Positions 17,140 to 26,045 of a stretch of 64,000 nt of DNA are shown piece by piece. Origin of the DNA: Marinobacter sp. ELB17 (GTDB lineage: Bacteria > Pseudomonadota > Gammaproteobacteria > Pseudomonadales > Oleiphilaceae); assembly GCF_000169375.1 (NCBI RefSeq), contig NZ_AAXY01000001.1:124001-188000 (forward strand). Reading direction: 5' to 3'. A program made the translations under genes and the position numbers. The notes under the pieces were generated by a model. That model did not search any database, was not told the origin of the DNA, and saw only the letters and a list, made by a program, of their open reading frames with translations. Numbering within the stretch: the first letter of the stretch is position 1; each line of letters opens with the position of its first letter.

Positions 17140-17214
17140 GAATAACCTCAGAAAACGCGGAATGGATTCAGCAAGGCAGTATAGCCGTGCCTTTGGCCAG
17201 CCTGAATGCCGTTT

Positions 17215-17271
17215 AGTACCTATCTAATATATAAGTACCTATCTAATATATAAGCACCTATTTAATAGTTA
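17215..17271 (-). repeat. Three tandem copies of a 19-base AT-rich repeat
   Basis: Unit 1 (17215-17233) and unit 2 (17234-17252) are identical: AGTACCTATCTAATATATA. Unit 3 (17253-17271) differs at four positions. The array sits between the end of fadE and the start of the DMT transporter, upstream of the latter. Its AT-richness stands out against the surrounding sequence. Nineteen bases is just under two helical turns, so bound copies would be on nearly the same face. I do not know a matching regulator. Confidence 0.85.
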
Positions 17272-17289
17272 AGCTATCGAAATGAAGGC

Positions 17290-17316
17290 GCCGGCAATCT
17301 TTGTGGGATTGCCGGC
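17290..17316 (-). terminator. Hairpin behind fadE, weak terminator
   Basis: A ten-pair inverted repeat GCCGGCAATC/GATTGCCGGC lies just past the fadE stop. No T run follows on the minus strand, so it may be a transcript-stabilising hairpin or part of a Rho-dependent end. Confidence 0.5.
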
Positions 17317-17323
17317 TCAGCGA

Positions 17324-19825
17324 TCAGTGTCCTGCGGGGCGTTCGACCACTTTGCGTTTGCCAGTGGCGCACTTTGACAGCTCTTTCAGGCCGTCGCTGT
17401 CAAACGCATCCACGCGAATAACGTCGTAGAGCGCGGTGAGTGCCTCTTCCAGTTTTTCGCACTCATTGGCTTTCACTACGCCTTGGGCGCAGGCCCAGTC
17501 GACCAGCTGTTTGCGTTCGTGGCCCATCAGCAGGGCAATGCCGTCCAGGTCGTCTTCATCGCGGTCTCGAATAGCTTGGTGCAAGCGAGCGCGCATGTCG
17601 GTGGTTTCGTTGGCCAGACGGTAGGCGTTCAACACCCTGCCCAGAGAGTCGCTGCTGTCTGTGGGTATATAGGCGCCGCGGTGAATGCGCTGGCGCAGCG
17701 GTGTGTCCTCTACAATGCTGGCGGCCACTTTGGTGCCCAGGCGGTCGTCGGGGCCATTCAGCCCCGTCGCGCCCAAGGGGAACACCAACAATCGCAGGGG
17801 CCAGCGCAGGGCTGGAACCGGGAAGTTGATGATGGCTTCACGCATGGAATCCTGTAAATCGCGCAGGCAGGTTTTCAGGCACCATTCCACCATGTGGCGC
17901 TGTTCTTCCGGATAGCCTTCTTCGTGCCATTGTTTGATCACTGCGGTGGCGTAATACAGCTGTACCAGGCAGTCGGCCATGCGCCCGGACAGGCGCTGGC
18001 GAGCCTTCAGGCCGCCGCCTACGGAAAGCAGCGTAACATCGGTCATCAGCGCAAGGGCCGCCGAAAAGCGCGCCAGTTGGCGGTAGTAAGGTTTCAGGTT
18101 GCCTTGGCGCGGCACCGGTTCGGCCAGGCCGCCGGTCAGGCCCAGCACCAGTGCGCGCAAACCGTTGCGGGTGGTGTGTGCCAGGTGGCTGTAGAAAACG
18201 CCATCGAACTTTTTGGCGGCCTGATTTTGGTCTTCCATGCCAGCCGCAGCGATTTCGTCAACAATAAACGGATGGCAGCGGATGGCGCCTTGGCCAAATA
18301 CCATCAGGCTGCGGGTAAGAATGTTGGCGCCTTCTACGGTGATACCGATGGGTATAGCTTGGTAGGCGCGGGCCAGGAAGTTGCGTGGCCCGGTAATAAC
18401 GCCGCGGCCGGCAACGACGTCCATGGCGTGGTTGATCACAATGCGCATCAGGTCGGTGTTGCGGTATTTCAGCAGCGCAGAAGGCACGGCCGGGCGTACA
18501 CCGCGGTCTAGCATACCTGCCGTGAGCAAGCGCGCAGCGTCCATCATCCAGGTGTAACCGGCGATGGGTTCCAGCGCTTCTTGCACGCCCTCAAACTGGC
18601 TGATAGAGCGGCCGAATTGTTCTCGGGTCAGGGCGTAAGAACCGGTGGCCAGGCTGGCAACTTTGCCGGCGCCTGTGCCCAAAGCCGGTAGCGAAATAGA
18701 ACGACCTATGGACAGGCATTCCAGCAGCATGGTCCAGCCTTTGCCCAGCATGTCCTGGCCGCCGATCACCTGGTCCATGGGAATAAATACGCCGTTGCCC
18801 CAGGTCGGGCCGTTCATGAACACCGTGTTCATCGGCAAGTGGCGGGCGCCGGCGTGTACGCCATCGGTTTCCCGCGGCACCATCACGCAGGTAACACCCA
18901 TGTCGGCGTTGTCGCCCAACAGGGCGTCTGGATCATACACTTTGATGGCCAGCCCAATCAGGGTGGCCACCGGCGCTAGCGTGATGTAGCGCTTGTTCCA
19001 GGTGACTTTCAGACCCAGTACTTCTTCGCCCTTCCACTGGCCTTTGCACACAATGCCTTTGTCTGGAATAGCGCCGGCATCTGAGCCTGCCACCGGCGAT
19101 GTCAGAGCAAAACAGGGGATTTCCTGGCCGCCGGCCAAGCGCGGCAGATAATGCTGCTTTTGGGCATCGGTACCATAGTGCATCAACAGCTCACCGGGCC
19201 CAAGAGAGTTGGGCACCATCACGGTGACCGCAGTGGACACGCTGCGGGTGGATATTTTCATCACGATTTCCGAGTGCGCGGTGTTAGAAAACCCCATGCC
19301 GCCGTCTTTTTTGGGTATGACCAGCCCGAAAAAGCCGTTACCGCGTATGAACGCCCAAACTTTTTCGGGCAAATCGTAATGCTCGTGGGTGATTTCCCAG
19401 TCGTCCAGCATGGCGCAGAGTTCCTCTACCGGGCCATCCAGAAACGCCTGTTCTTCACTGTTCAGGTGCGCCGGCTTTGCGCCCAGCAGTTTTGACCACT
19501 GTGGCTTGCCGGAAAACAGCTCGCCGTCCCAGTCCACCGAGCCGGACTTCAGCGCTTCGGCTTCGGTATCTGACAATTGTGGCAAGCGTGAGCGTACCCA
19601 GTTCAGCAATGGTCTGCTGAACCTATTGAGACGCAGATCGCTGGGGTTCAGCAGAATTAACGCCAAAGCCAGGGCAAGCCCGCCGACTATAAAGCTGACC
19701 AGATGCCAGTCGTCCTGGGCCAGGCCAATCAGCGTAGCAACGCACAGCACAACGCTGGCTGTCTTTCCGCCAATACTGAGGTAAATCAGTACCAGCGCGC
19801 TCAATAACAGAAGCACAACACTCAT
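17324..19825 (-). CDS. fadE: acyl-CoA dehydrogenase FadE (long form)
   Basis: This FAD enzyme performs the first step of fatty-acid beta-oxidation, making trans-2-enoyl-CoA. At 833 residues it matches the long FadE type (E. coli FadE 814) rather than the 380-residue soluble enzymes. Residues 1-60 hold two hydrophobic segments that anchor it to the inner membrane. The dehydrogenase core follows, with ALTSPVAGSDAGAIPD near 240 as FAD/substrate loop, FMNGPTWGNGVFIPMD, and YQAIPIGITVEGANILTRSLM near 490-510. A C-terminal DUF1974-type helical region completes it. It stands alone. Marine oil-associated bacteria often carry several copies; this window shows one. Confidence 0.95.
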   Translation of the reverse strand: MSVVLLLLSALVLIYLSIGGKTASVVLCVATLIGLAQDDWHLVSFIVGGLALALALILLNPSDLRLNRFSRPLLNWVRSRLPQLSDTEAEALKSGSVDWDGELFSGKPQWSKLLGAKPAHLNSEEQAFLDGPVEELCAMLDDWEITHEHYDLPEKVWAFIRGNGFFGLVIPKKDGGMGFSNTAHSEIVMKISTRSVSTAVTVMVPNSLGPGELLMHYGTDAQKQHYLPRLAGGQEIPCFALTSPVAGSDAGAIPDKGIVCKGQWKGEEVLGLKVTWNKRYITLAPVATLIGLAIKVYDPDALLGDNADMGVTCVMVPRETDGVHAGARHLPMNTVFMNGPTWGNGVFIPMDQVIGGQDMLGKGWTMLLECLSIGRSISLPALGTGAGKVASLATGSYALTREQFGRSISQFEGVQEALEPIAGYTWMMDAARLLTAGMLDRGVRPAVPSALLKYRNTDLMRIVINHAMDVVAGRGVITGPRNFLARAYQAIPIGITVEGANILTRSLMVFGQGAIRCHPFIVDEIAAAGMEDQNQAAKKFDGVFYSHLAHTTRNGLRALVLGLTGGLAEPVPRQGNLKPYYRQLARFSAALALMTDVTLLSVGGGLKARQRLSGRMADCLVQLYYATAVIKQWHEEGYPEEQRHMVEWCLKTCLRDLQDSMREAIINFPVPALRWPLRLLVFPLGATGLNGPDDRLGTKVAASIVEDTPLRQRIHRGAYIPTDSSDSLGRVLNAYRLANETTDMRARLHQAIRDRDEDDLDGIALLMGHERKQLVDWACAQGVVKANECEKLEEALTALYDVIRVDAFDSDGLKELSKCATGKRKVVERPAGH

Positions 19826-20015
19826 GGCAACTCCTTGTCACAATGAAAAATGTCCAGAACAACCCATGATGCCCGGAACAAACACTATAGCAGGCCTCCG
19901 TAGAGCGGGTCGCACTATGCGCCCTGTAACGATTTGTAATATCGATTAAATACTGTAACAAACAGCGACAGTCAGCAGCATTGAAACGAGCTGAAGGCGT
20001 GATCGCCCCCCCCCG

Positions 20016-20909
20016 TTACATGCTCAGCCCGACAACCAGCAAAGCCAGTGTGGCAAGCAGGCAGGCTACATTTACGGCCAGAACCGGTGGCAGGCTGTGA
20101 TGATCGCCTGCCACCTGGGGCAATTTGAAGGTAATCCACAGTGCCAGGGGCAGGGTTATAAAACCCAGCGCCGTTGCCGGCGGCAACCAACTGCTGACCA
20201 GAGCCAGCGCGAGTACGCCATAACTGGCCAGTAACATGGCTCCGGCCAGCCACGCGGCTTTATAAACGCCCAGCACGATTGCCGCGTGATAACGGCCACC
20301 ACGGCGATCGGCTTCGGCGTCGGGGATCTGGTTCACCAAAAGCAGTGTGCTTACCAGCAGCAGACTGATGACAGACACCGCGACGGCCGCGGCGTTGATC
20401 GGCGCCCCCAGTGCCACCAGAGTCCCCAGCACCATCACCGGGCCAAACCCCAGCCCGGGCGCCAGCAGACACAGCAGGGGCGAACGGGTAATCCAGCGGG
20501 TGTAGGTAATGACCAGAGCAACGCCAGCCCCCCCCAGTATCAGCATCGGCAAGCCCCGTTGCGATAAAAAATACAGGCCAATAACCACTACCAGACCCAA
20601 TGTAACCCGTGCACCCAGTAAAACGGAGCGCGCCGCCGACGGCCGCTGTGGCAGGGCGCCGCTGCCGCCTGAAAACGGCGTACGGCGGGTGTGCAAATCC
20701 AGTCCGGAGGTAAAATCCTCGTATTCATTCAGCATATTCACCGCGGCGTGGGCCAGCAGCGCACCCAAGAAAACCAATAGGGTGTCTAAGAAGGGCGGCG
20801 GAGCTCCTGGCAGCCGCCACGACAGCGCAACGCCCAGACCCACACACAGCGGGGCCATCACCAGAAAGTTGGGGCGGGAAGTGCGAATAACGACGGCGGT
20901 TTGAGACAT
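20016..20909 (-). CDS. UbiA-family prenyltransferase
   Basis: This is an integral membrane enzyme of 297 residues with about nine segments. Both Asp-rich motifs of the UbiA superfamily are seen: NMLNEYEDFTSG near 59-70, and NQIPDAEADRRGGR near 193-206. These bind the Mg-diphosphate of the prenyl donor. The sequence is closest in feel to MenA-like (1,4-dihydroxy-2-naphthoate) enzymes, but no menaquinone gene is near, so the acceptor is open. A run of nine C (20006-20014) lies directly behind its stop codon. It is divergent from the PatB gene. Confidence 0.85.
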   Translation of the reverse strand: MSQTAVVIRTSRPNFLVMAPLCVGLGVALSWRLPGAPPPFLDTLLVFLGALLAHAAVNMLNEYEDFTSGLDLHTRRTPFSGGSGALPQRPSAARSVLLGARVTLGLVVVIGLYFLSQRGLPMLILGGAGVALVITYTRWITRSPLLCLLAPGLGFGPVMVLGTLVALGAPINAAAVAVSVISLLLVSTLLLVNQIPDAEADRRGGRYHAAIVLGVYKAAWLAGAMLLASYGVLALALVSSWLPPATALGFITLPLALWITFKLPQVAGDHHSLPPVLAVNVACLLATLALLVVGLSM

Positions 20910-21028
20910 GGATTACGGGGCCTTGTGATGTATGCTGATACATTGCTATCAATCAATTATAACCTCAAGCTTGGGTCAGGCTCGCAACGGCGAGCGGCCT
21001 TGCTTTTGGCAATTTCAGGGAGTGACGT

Positions 21029-22225
21029 GTGTCCCACGCTGATTTTGATCAGCCCGTAAACCGGGAAAACACCCATGCGGTAAAATTGGACGCCCGCGAA
21101 GCGGTGTTCGGCCGCGCCGATGTACTGCCGGTGTGGGTGGCCGATATGGATCTTGCCGCGCCGCAAGCGGTTACCGATGCACTCAGCGAGCGCGCCCGGC
21201 ACCCGGTATACGGTTACACGATGTTCCCCGACAGCCTTTACAGCGCCATGCGCGACTGGTTTCGCCAGCGCCACCAATGGAGTTTTCAGCGTGAATGGGT
21301 GCTGATGGCGCCGGGCGTAGTGCCCTCATTAAATGCCGCGTGTATGGCCTGTACCCATCCGGGCGATGAGGTAATTATACAGCCGCCAGTATACCCGCCG
21401 TTTTTCAGTTCGGTGCGACAAACCGGACGCCAGGTTCTGGAAAATCCGCTGCTGGCGGAAAAGCAGGAAGACGGCAGCTTGTACTACCGCATGAATCTGG
21501 CCCACCTGGAGCAATGTGCGGCGCGCCCGCAGGCAAAGATGCTGATTTTGTGTTCGCCCCATAACCCAATCGGGCGGGTGTGGTCTGAAGCCGAACTGAC
21601 AGCGGTGCTCGACATTTGCCGACGCCACAACCTAGTGCTGCTGAGCGATGAAATTCATTGCGATCTAGTGTTTTCCGACAGCCATCGCCACCGTATGCTA
21701 GCGGCCCTTGCACGCCCCGACGACCAGTTGATCACCGCCATTGCCCCTAGTAAAACCTTCAACATCCCCGGCCTTGGTTTGTCGGCCATGGTGATTGCAG
21801 ACAGCGGGCTTCGGCAGAAAATGGCGGATGTGCTGGAATCGTTCCACATGCCCCAGAGCAATCCGTTCAGCGTAACCGGTTTCGAAGCCGGTTACCGCCA
21901 TGGCGGCCCCTGGCTGGACCAGTTGATGGATTACCTGCAGGCCAACCGCGACTTTGTGGTGAACCAGGTTGCCCAGCGTCTGCCGGGTATAAAAGTGAGC
22001 GCCCCCGAGGGCACTTATTTAATGTGGCTGGACTGCCGCGCACTGGGGTTGGACGACACCGGCCTGAAACGCTTGTTTGTGCAGCAGGCCGGTGTGGGTA
22101 TGAATCCGGGTGTTTCGTTTGGCGCCAATGGCCGCGGTTTTATGCGCCTGAACATCGGCTGCCCGCGAGCCACCCTGGAGCAAGTGATTGAGCGTATCCA
22201 GGCGGCGCTTGGCACTCGGCAGTAG
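21029..22225 (+). CDS. patB: PatB/MalY-type C-S beta-lyase (PLP aminotransferase fold)
   Basis: This fold-type I PLP enzyme has 398 residues. The N-terminal pattern NTHAVKLDAREAVFGRADVLPVWVADMD is replaced in true aminotransferases but is typical of PatB/MalY cystathionine beta-lyases, which release homocysteine, pyruvate and ammonia. PLP contacts include PPVYPPFF, SPHNPIGRVW (the Asn ring partner), SDEIHCDL and the Schiff-base lysine K242 in APSKTFNIPG. The C-terminal RLNIGCPRATL gives the carboxylate-binding Arg. The start is GTG 21029 behind CAGGGAG. MalY in E. coli also represses maltose genes; nothing here supports that role. Confidence 0.9.
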   Translation: MSHADFDQPVNRENTHAVKLDAREAVFGRADVLPVWVADMDLAAPQAVTDALSERARHPVYGYTMFPDSLYSAMRDWFRQRHQWSFQREWVLMAPGVVPSLNAACMACTHPGDEVIIQPPVYPPFFSSVRQTGRQVLENPLLAEKQEDGSLYYRMNLAHLEQCAARPQAKMLILCSPHNPIGRVWSEAELTAVLDICRRHNLVLLSDEIHCDLVFSDSHRHRMLAALARPDDQLITAIAPSKTFNIPGLGLSAMVIADSGLRQKMADVLESFHMPQSNPFSVTGFEAGYRHGGPWLDQLMDYLQANRDFVVNQVAQRLPGIKVSAPEGTYLMWLDCRALGLDDTGLKRLFVQQAGVGMNPGVSFGANGRGFMRLNIGCPRATLEQVIERIQAALGTRQ

Positions 22226-22249
22226 ATTCACGATGAGTGGGGTGGCGGC

Positions 22250-23635
22250 TTAACCATCGTTGTCGATGAGATCGTCACCGCTTTCTACAGCTTCCACGCT
22301 CTCTCCCCTTCCCGCACTGTCAGCGTGGTCAAGCTCGCCGTTGATGTGAAATTCTGGGCTGTCAGGTTTGGTACCCAGGTGGTACGCGGCGAATCCCGCC
22401 ATAACCACCTGGTCTACTGCCATGCCAATCAACCGCCCGCTGCGAGTGGCTCGCACCGGGTACTGGGCGTTGGTAATGGGGTCGGTAACATGGCCCATCA
22501 GATCCCCCTTGTTCACCTTGTCGCCCAGGCCCACCTTGCTGAAAAGAATGCCACCGTGATCAACCCGCACCCAAAGTGAGTCGTAGTAAACCGGCTCGGG
22601 TGCACCCCACACAAACATCCGCGAAATCATTTCCTGTTTTTCTAGCAGGCTGATCAGGCTGTTCACCCCGGCTTCTATCTGGTGCTCTTGAATTCGGTGG
22701 GATTCCCCGACTTCCAGAGTAACTGCGCGGATACCGGCGTTAACTGCCGCGGTGCGCAACATACCGGGTGAGCCACTGCTGTGCACCACCGCCATGCGGT
22801 CAAAGCCGAGGGTGAAGGCTGCTACATCCGGATTGTTCATATCGGCGCGCAGTTGCGGCAGGTTAGTGCGCTTTTGCGAGCCAGTATGAATGTCCACCAG
22901 CATGTCGCAATGGTTGATAACTTGGGTAAACAGCGAGTGGGCAATACGATCCGCCAAGCTGCCGTTGGCGCTGCCGGGGAAGTGCCGGTTGAGGTCGCGG
23001 CGGTCAGGCAGGTAACGGCTGCCTTGCTCAAAACCCGGTAGATTCACAATCGGCACACCCACAACCCGCCCGGACAGCTTGGTCGCGTCCAGGTCATACA
23101 GGGTGCGGCGCACAATTTCAATGCCGTTTAGCTCGTCGCCGTGAATGGCTGAGGTCAGGCACAGGGTAGGGCCGGGATTGATGCCGTTGACCACTAGAAC
23201 CGGCGTTGGCTGCGATAGACCGGCAATCTGGATGTTGGGAGACCAGGCCAGGCGGGTAGAAATGCCCGGGCGAATATCACTGCCCAGCAGGCTGAAACTT
23301 GCGGTAATTTTTGGGGCCTCTACCGCGGATGCGGGCTGAATCGAGTCTGACAGCGGCTTTGCACCGGCGTCAGGACTTGCCGGTTCGGCCGCGGCTGCCG
23401 GGGGCGGTGCCACCTCCTTCAAATCGATATCCGGTGCGCTGCGGCTGGCGGCAGGTTGTGATTCTAGGGGTGCCTGTTCGCTATCCAAGTCGGCCACTAA
23501 GGTGTCGCCGTCACTGTTACCGTCGGCTTGGGCTGAAAGCGCGCCAAAAGCGCCCGCCACAACGACGGCGCTTGCCAAAGAACGCCTGGCCAAGTGCTGC
23601 CAAAATGCCATCATCACCCCGTGTTTGCTAGCCAT
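22250..23635 (-). CDS. exported succinylglutamate desuccinylase/aspartoacylase-family protein
   Basis: This 461-residue protein has an M14-like zinc hydrolase domain of the AstE/AspA family. A signal peptide-like N-terminus (FWQHLARRSLASAVVVAGAFGALSA, residues about 11-36 in two parts) indicates export. A low-complexity Ala/Pro/Glu-rich linker (40-110) follows. Zinc ligands H165 and E168 are in AIHGDELNGIE, and the third His is in DIHTGS. A C-terminal beta-sandwich (residues 345-430) shows the usual PVRATRSGRLIG stretch. The tail is strongly acidic. AstE itself is cytoplasmic and has no leader, so this is not the arginine catabolic enzyme. Substrate unknown. Confidence 0.85.
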   Translation of the reverse strand: MASKHGVMMAFWQHLARRSLASAVVVAGAFGALSAQADGNSDGDTLVADLDSEQAPLESQPAASRSAPDIDLKEVAPPPAAAAEPASPDAGAKPLSDSIQPASAVEAPKITASFSLLGSDIRPGISTRLAWSPNIQIAGLSQPTPVLVVNGINPGPTLCLTSAIHGDELNGIEIVRRTLYDLDATKLSGRVVGVPIVNLPGFEQGSRYLPDRRDLNRHFPGSANGSLADRIAHSLFTQVINHCDMLVDIHTGSQKRTNLPQLRADMNNPDVAAFTLGFDRMAVVHSSGSPGMLRTAAVNAGIRAVTLEVGESHRIQEHQIEAGVNSLISLLEKQEMISRMFVWGAPEPVYYDSLWVRVDHGGILFSKVGLGDKVNKGDLMGHVTDPITNAQYPVRATRSGRLIGMAVDQVVMAGFAAYHLGTKPDSPEFHINGELDHADSAGRGESVEAVESGDDLIDNDG

Positions 23636-23866
23636 ACTACCTCTTGTAATCGTGACTCCCGGCTTTTGCCGAGCCTAACGGTCGACAGATTAGAGCGCTT
23701 TATAGATGGTTGATATGGCTGTGACAAAGGTTTAATACCGTTTTCATGAAGCCTTCGCCGGATTTAGCATAGTAGATGGCGGATTGAATGAATATTTCAG
23801 TAGCATGCTTTTGTCATCAAACACGGAGTCGAGCCCATGAACCTTCTGCGCCCGGTATCGGCGTAA

Positions 23867-25504
23867 TCAGGTATGGCGGGTGGCATGCCAGACGTCGTCG
23901 TTGCAACTGGCGCGGTCCTCTTGCTCCAGTTTTAACAGGTGTGCCAGCGCCGAGCGCGCGGCCACCCCGTGAATCGTCGCCGGTACGTCGTCATAGGCGC
24001 TGGCGGTAAGCTTTTCCAGGCTGACCGGTGCCAGTTTCTTCAGCACCCGGGCAATTTTGTGTTCGCGGGTCAATCGGTGGGTAATTAAATAATCTACCGT
24101 CGCTTCTGGCCGCGCCATCACGAAGCCATGGCCTGGTGCAATAAAACTCAGCGGTTCGGCCAGCAAATCATAGAGCGATTCCATGTACGCCTTCATATCG
24201 CCGTCTGGCGGGTTTATCACCACGGTGGAACCCTGCATGATGTGGTCCCCGGAAAACAGCATTCCCTGTTCCAACAACAAATAACACAGGTGATTCGATG
24301 CGTGGCCCGGCGTGTGTAAAACCTTCAGGATACCGGCGTCTGTGGCAATCAGGTCGCCGTGTTCGGGCTCCTCATCCGGGTTGAAACTGCTGTCCTGTGA
24401 CGCGCCTGCCGGTGCGGTGCGGCCAATCAGCCGGCATCCGGTGCGTTGTTTTAGCAGGCTGGCGGCCGGTGAATGGTCCTGATGGGTGTGGGTTACCAGC
24501 ACCTGATCAACACGGCCACCGGTTAACTGAAGAATGCGCTCGATGTGGGCGGGGTCTTCCGGGCCTGGGTCAATCACGGTGAAACAATCGTGGCCCACCA
24601 GGTACGTGTTGGTGCCCGGCCCAGTCATCACGCCCGGGTTGGGTGAGGTCAGACGGATAACGCCCGCGGCAATTTCGACCGGCTCGCCGGGTACAATCAC
24701 TGCATTGGTGGTACCTGCACCTTCCGGGTCAAGCTTGCGGGCTTCATCGTACGCCGGCGCGTCGGGTTCCAGAACGATGGTTTTATCGCGGCGTCTGGCG
24801 GGCCAGGGTTCGCTGGGCAAAGGCTCGGGCGGATTGGCATGGGCGTAGCGCATAACCTCGCCGGTGTTGGTGAAATCGTGCAGCACCCGCAGGGTGCGCA
24901 AGGTTGGCAGGCTGAACAGGCGTTCGCCGCTGCGGTATTCCGCCAGGCCCTGTTGCGGGGTTATCCACAAGTGGTCAATGGTTTCTTCGCCATCGTGGCT
25001 GGCGATCTGGTTTTCTGGGGTAACCGCCACAAAAAAACGGGTATCAAAGCGCCGCGGTGGCCCCGGCGGGGTTACCCAGTGGCTCAGGTAAGCCAGCCGG
25101 TCCAGAGGCAGAATCAGATTGTGTTGCAGGCACAGCGCCTGCAAGCTCACGTCGCCGCGAAACAATGCCTGCCGCGACTGAAGAATGGGGTGGTCTGCGC
25201 CTACCAGTTCGCCGTTATCGTTAACCGCCAGCAGCAGGCCGGCTTCTTCGAAGCATTCCCGCAATGCCGCCACCATGTAGTCTGCGCCGCCCTCGCTTAG
25301 GCTCATGGTCTGGCTGATGGCGCTATCGTCACGGCCGGCAATGTGGGCGCGGCAGGCTTGGTCGGCGTCATCCACCGCGCCGCCGGGAAACACGAAATAA
25401 CCCGGCAGAAAAGAGGCTTCCCAAGTACGTTGTAGCAGTAGCACCTCAAGACCCTTGTCGCTATCGCGGATCAAAGCAAGAGTGGCAGCGGGGCGAATAT
25501 CCAT
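23867..25504 (-). CDS. fusion protein: NUDIX hydrolase plus metallo-beta-lactamase-fold hydrolase
   Basis: Two enzymes sit in one 545-residue chain. Residues 1-230 are a NUDIX domain with the box split by an insertion: GGAVDD near 38, then about 35 extra residues before ALRECFEEAG. This split form is seen in NUDT19-like CoA diphosphatases. Residues 260-545 are a metallo-beta-lactamase fold with H339-x-H341-x-D343-H344 (THTHQDHSPA), TPGHASNHLCYLL and a later GHG ligand, close to LACTB2-type hydrolases. A possible joint role is clearing acyl-CoA or RNA ends, but that is a guess. It is single and faces away from the thioesterase gene. Confidence 0.88.
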   Translation of the reverse strand: MDIRPAATLALIRDSDKGLEVLLLQRTWEASFLPGYFVFPGGAVDDADQACRAHIAGRDDSAISQTMSLSEGGADYMVAALRECFEEAGLLLAVNDNGELVGADHPILQSRQALFRGDVSLQALCLQHNLILPLDRLAYLSHWVTPPGPPRRFDTRFFVAVTPENQIASHDGEETIDHLWITPQQGLAEYRSGERLFSLPTLRTLRVLHDFTNTGEVMRYAHANPPEPLPSEPWPARRRDKTIVLEPDAPAYDEARKLDPEGAGTTNAVIVPGEPVEIAAGVIRLTSPNPGVMTGPGTNTYLVGHDCFTVIDPGPEDPAHIERILQLTGGRVDQVLVTHTHQDHSPAASLLKQRTGCRLIGRTAPAGASQDSSFNPDEEPEHGDLIATDAGILKVLHTPGHASNHLCYLLLEQGMLFSGDHIMQGSTVVINPPDGDMKAYMESLYDLLAEPLSFIAPGHGFVMARPEATVDYLITHRLTREHKIARVLKKLAPVSLEKLTASAYDDVPATIHGVAARSALAHLLKLEQEDRASCNDDVWHATRHT

Positions 25505-25598
25505 AAAATCACCAGCAGTCAGTCGTCAATATGGCGCAATTGGGATTTTTGCGTGATTATGCCAACATACCTCATTTTTCGGCATAGGCGAATGGATA

Positions 25599-26027
25599 GT
25601 GGCTCGAATAAAACTGGAATTTCCCGAACAGGCGTTTTGTTTTCAAACTCGTCTGGCAGTGCGCAGCACCGATCTCAACGGTGCCAATCATTTGGGTAAC
25701 GATGCGCTGATTTCAATGCTGTCAGAGGCACGGGTGCAGCTTCTTTCCCATCACGGGATCGACGAGGTCGGTCACAATGGTTTGGGCATTCTGGTGACTG
25801 ACTTGGCTACCGTGTATCAGGCCGAAGCTTACTACCCGGAAACTCTGGTGTTTGACGTGGGGATAACCGACTTTAATCGCTACGGCGGTGATTTTGTGTT
25901 CCGCGTAACCCGCGAACGGGACGGCGCTGAAGTGGCGCAGGCCAAATACGGTTTTGTGTTTTTTGATTATGGTGAAAAACAGGTAACGCCCATGCCGGAT
26001 AGCTTTCGCTTGAAGTTCGCCGCCTGA
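25599..26027 (+). CDS. hotdog-fold thioesterase (4HBT family)
   Basis: This 142-residue cytoplasmic protein has the 4HBT hotdog pattern: RSTDLNGANHLGNDALISMLSEAR holds the Asn/His turn and the long helix, followed by VYQAEAYYPETLVFDVGI and YGFVFFDYGEK strands. Relatives cleave acyl-CoA thioesters, often medium-chain or aromatic. The catalytic Asp of the 4-hydroxybenzoyl-CoA type is in TDLNGANH. The start is GTG 25599; an out-of-frame ATG lies seven bases earlier. It is divergent from the NUDIX-MBL fusion, another probable acyl-CoA handler. Confidence 0.85.
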   Translation: MARIKLEFPEQAFCFQTRLAVRSTDLNGANHLGNDALISMLSEARVQLLSHHGIDEVGHNGLGILVTDLATVYQAEAYYPETLVFDVGITDFNRYGGDFVFRVTRERDGAEVAQAKYGFVFFDYGEKQVTPMPDSFRLKFAA

Positions 26028-26045
26028 GGCTCGCTTAACGTTCGC

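Noticed and set aside
19826..19975. PsrA or FadR operator ahead of fadE
   Set aside because: AACAAAC occurs twice, but no convincing palindrome with fatty-acid regulator spacing could be built.
20006..20014. Run of nine C, possible phase-variation tract
   Set aside because: It lies behind the stop codon of the prenyltransferase and in front of no start codon, so slippage would not switch a reading frame.
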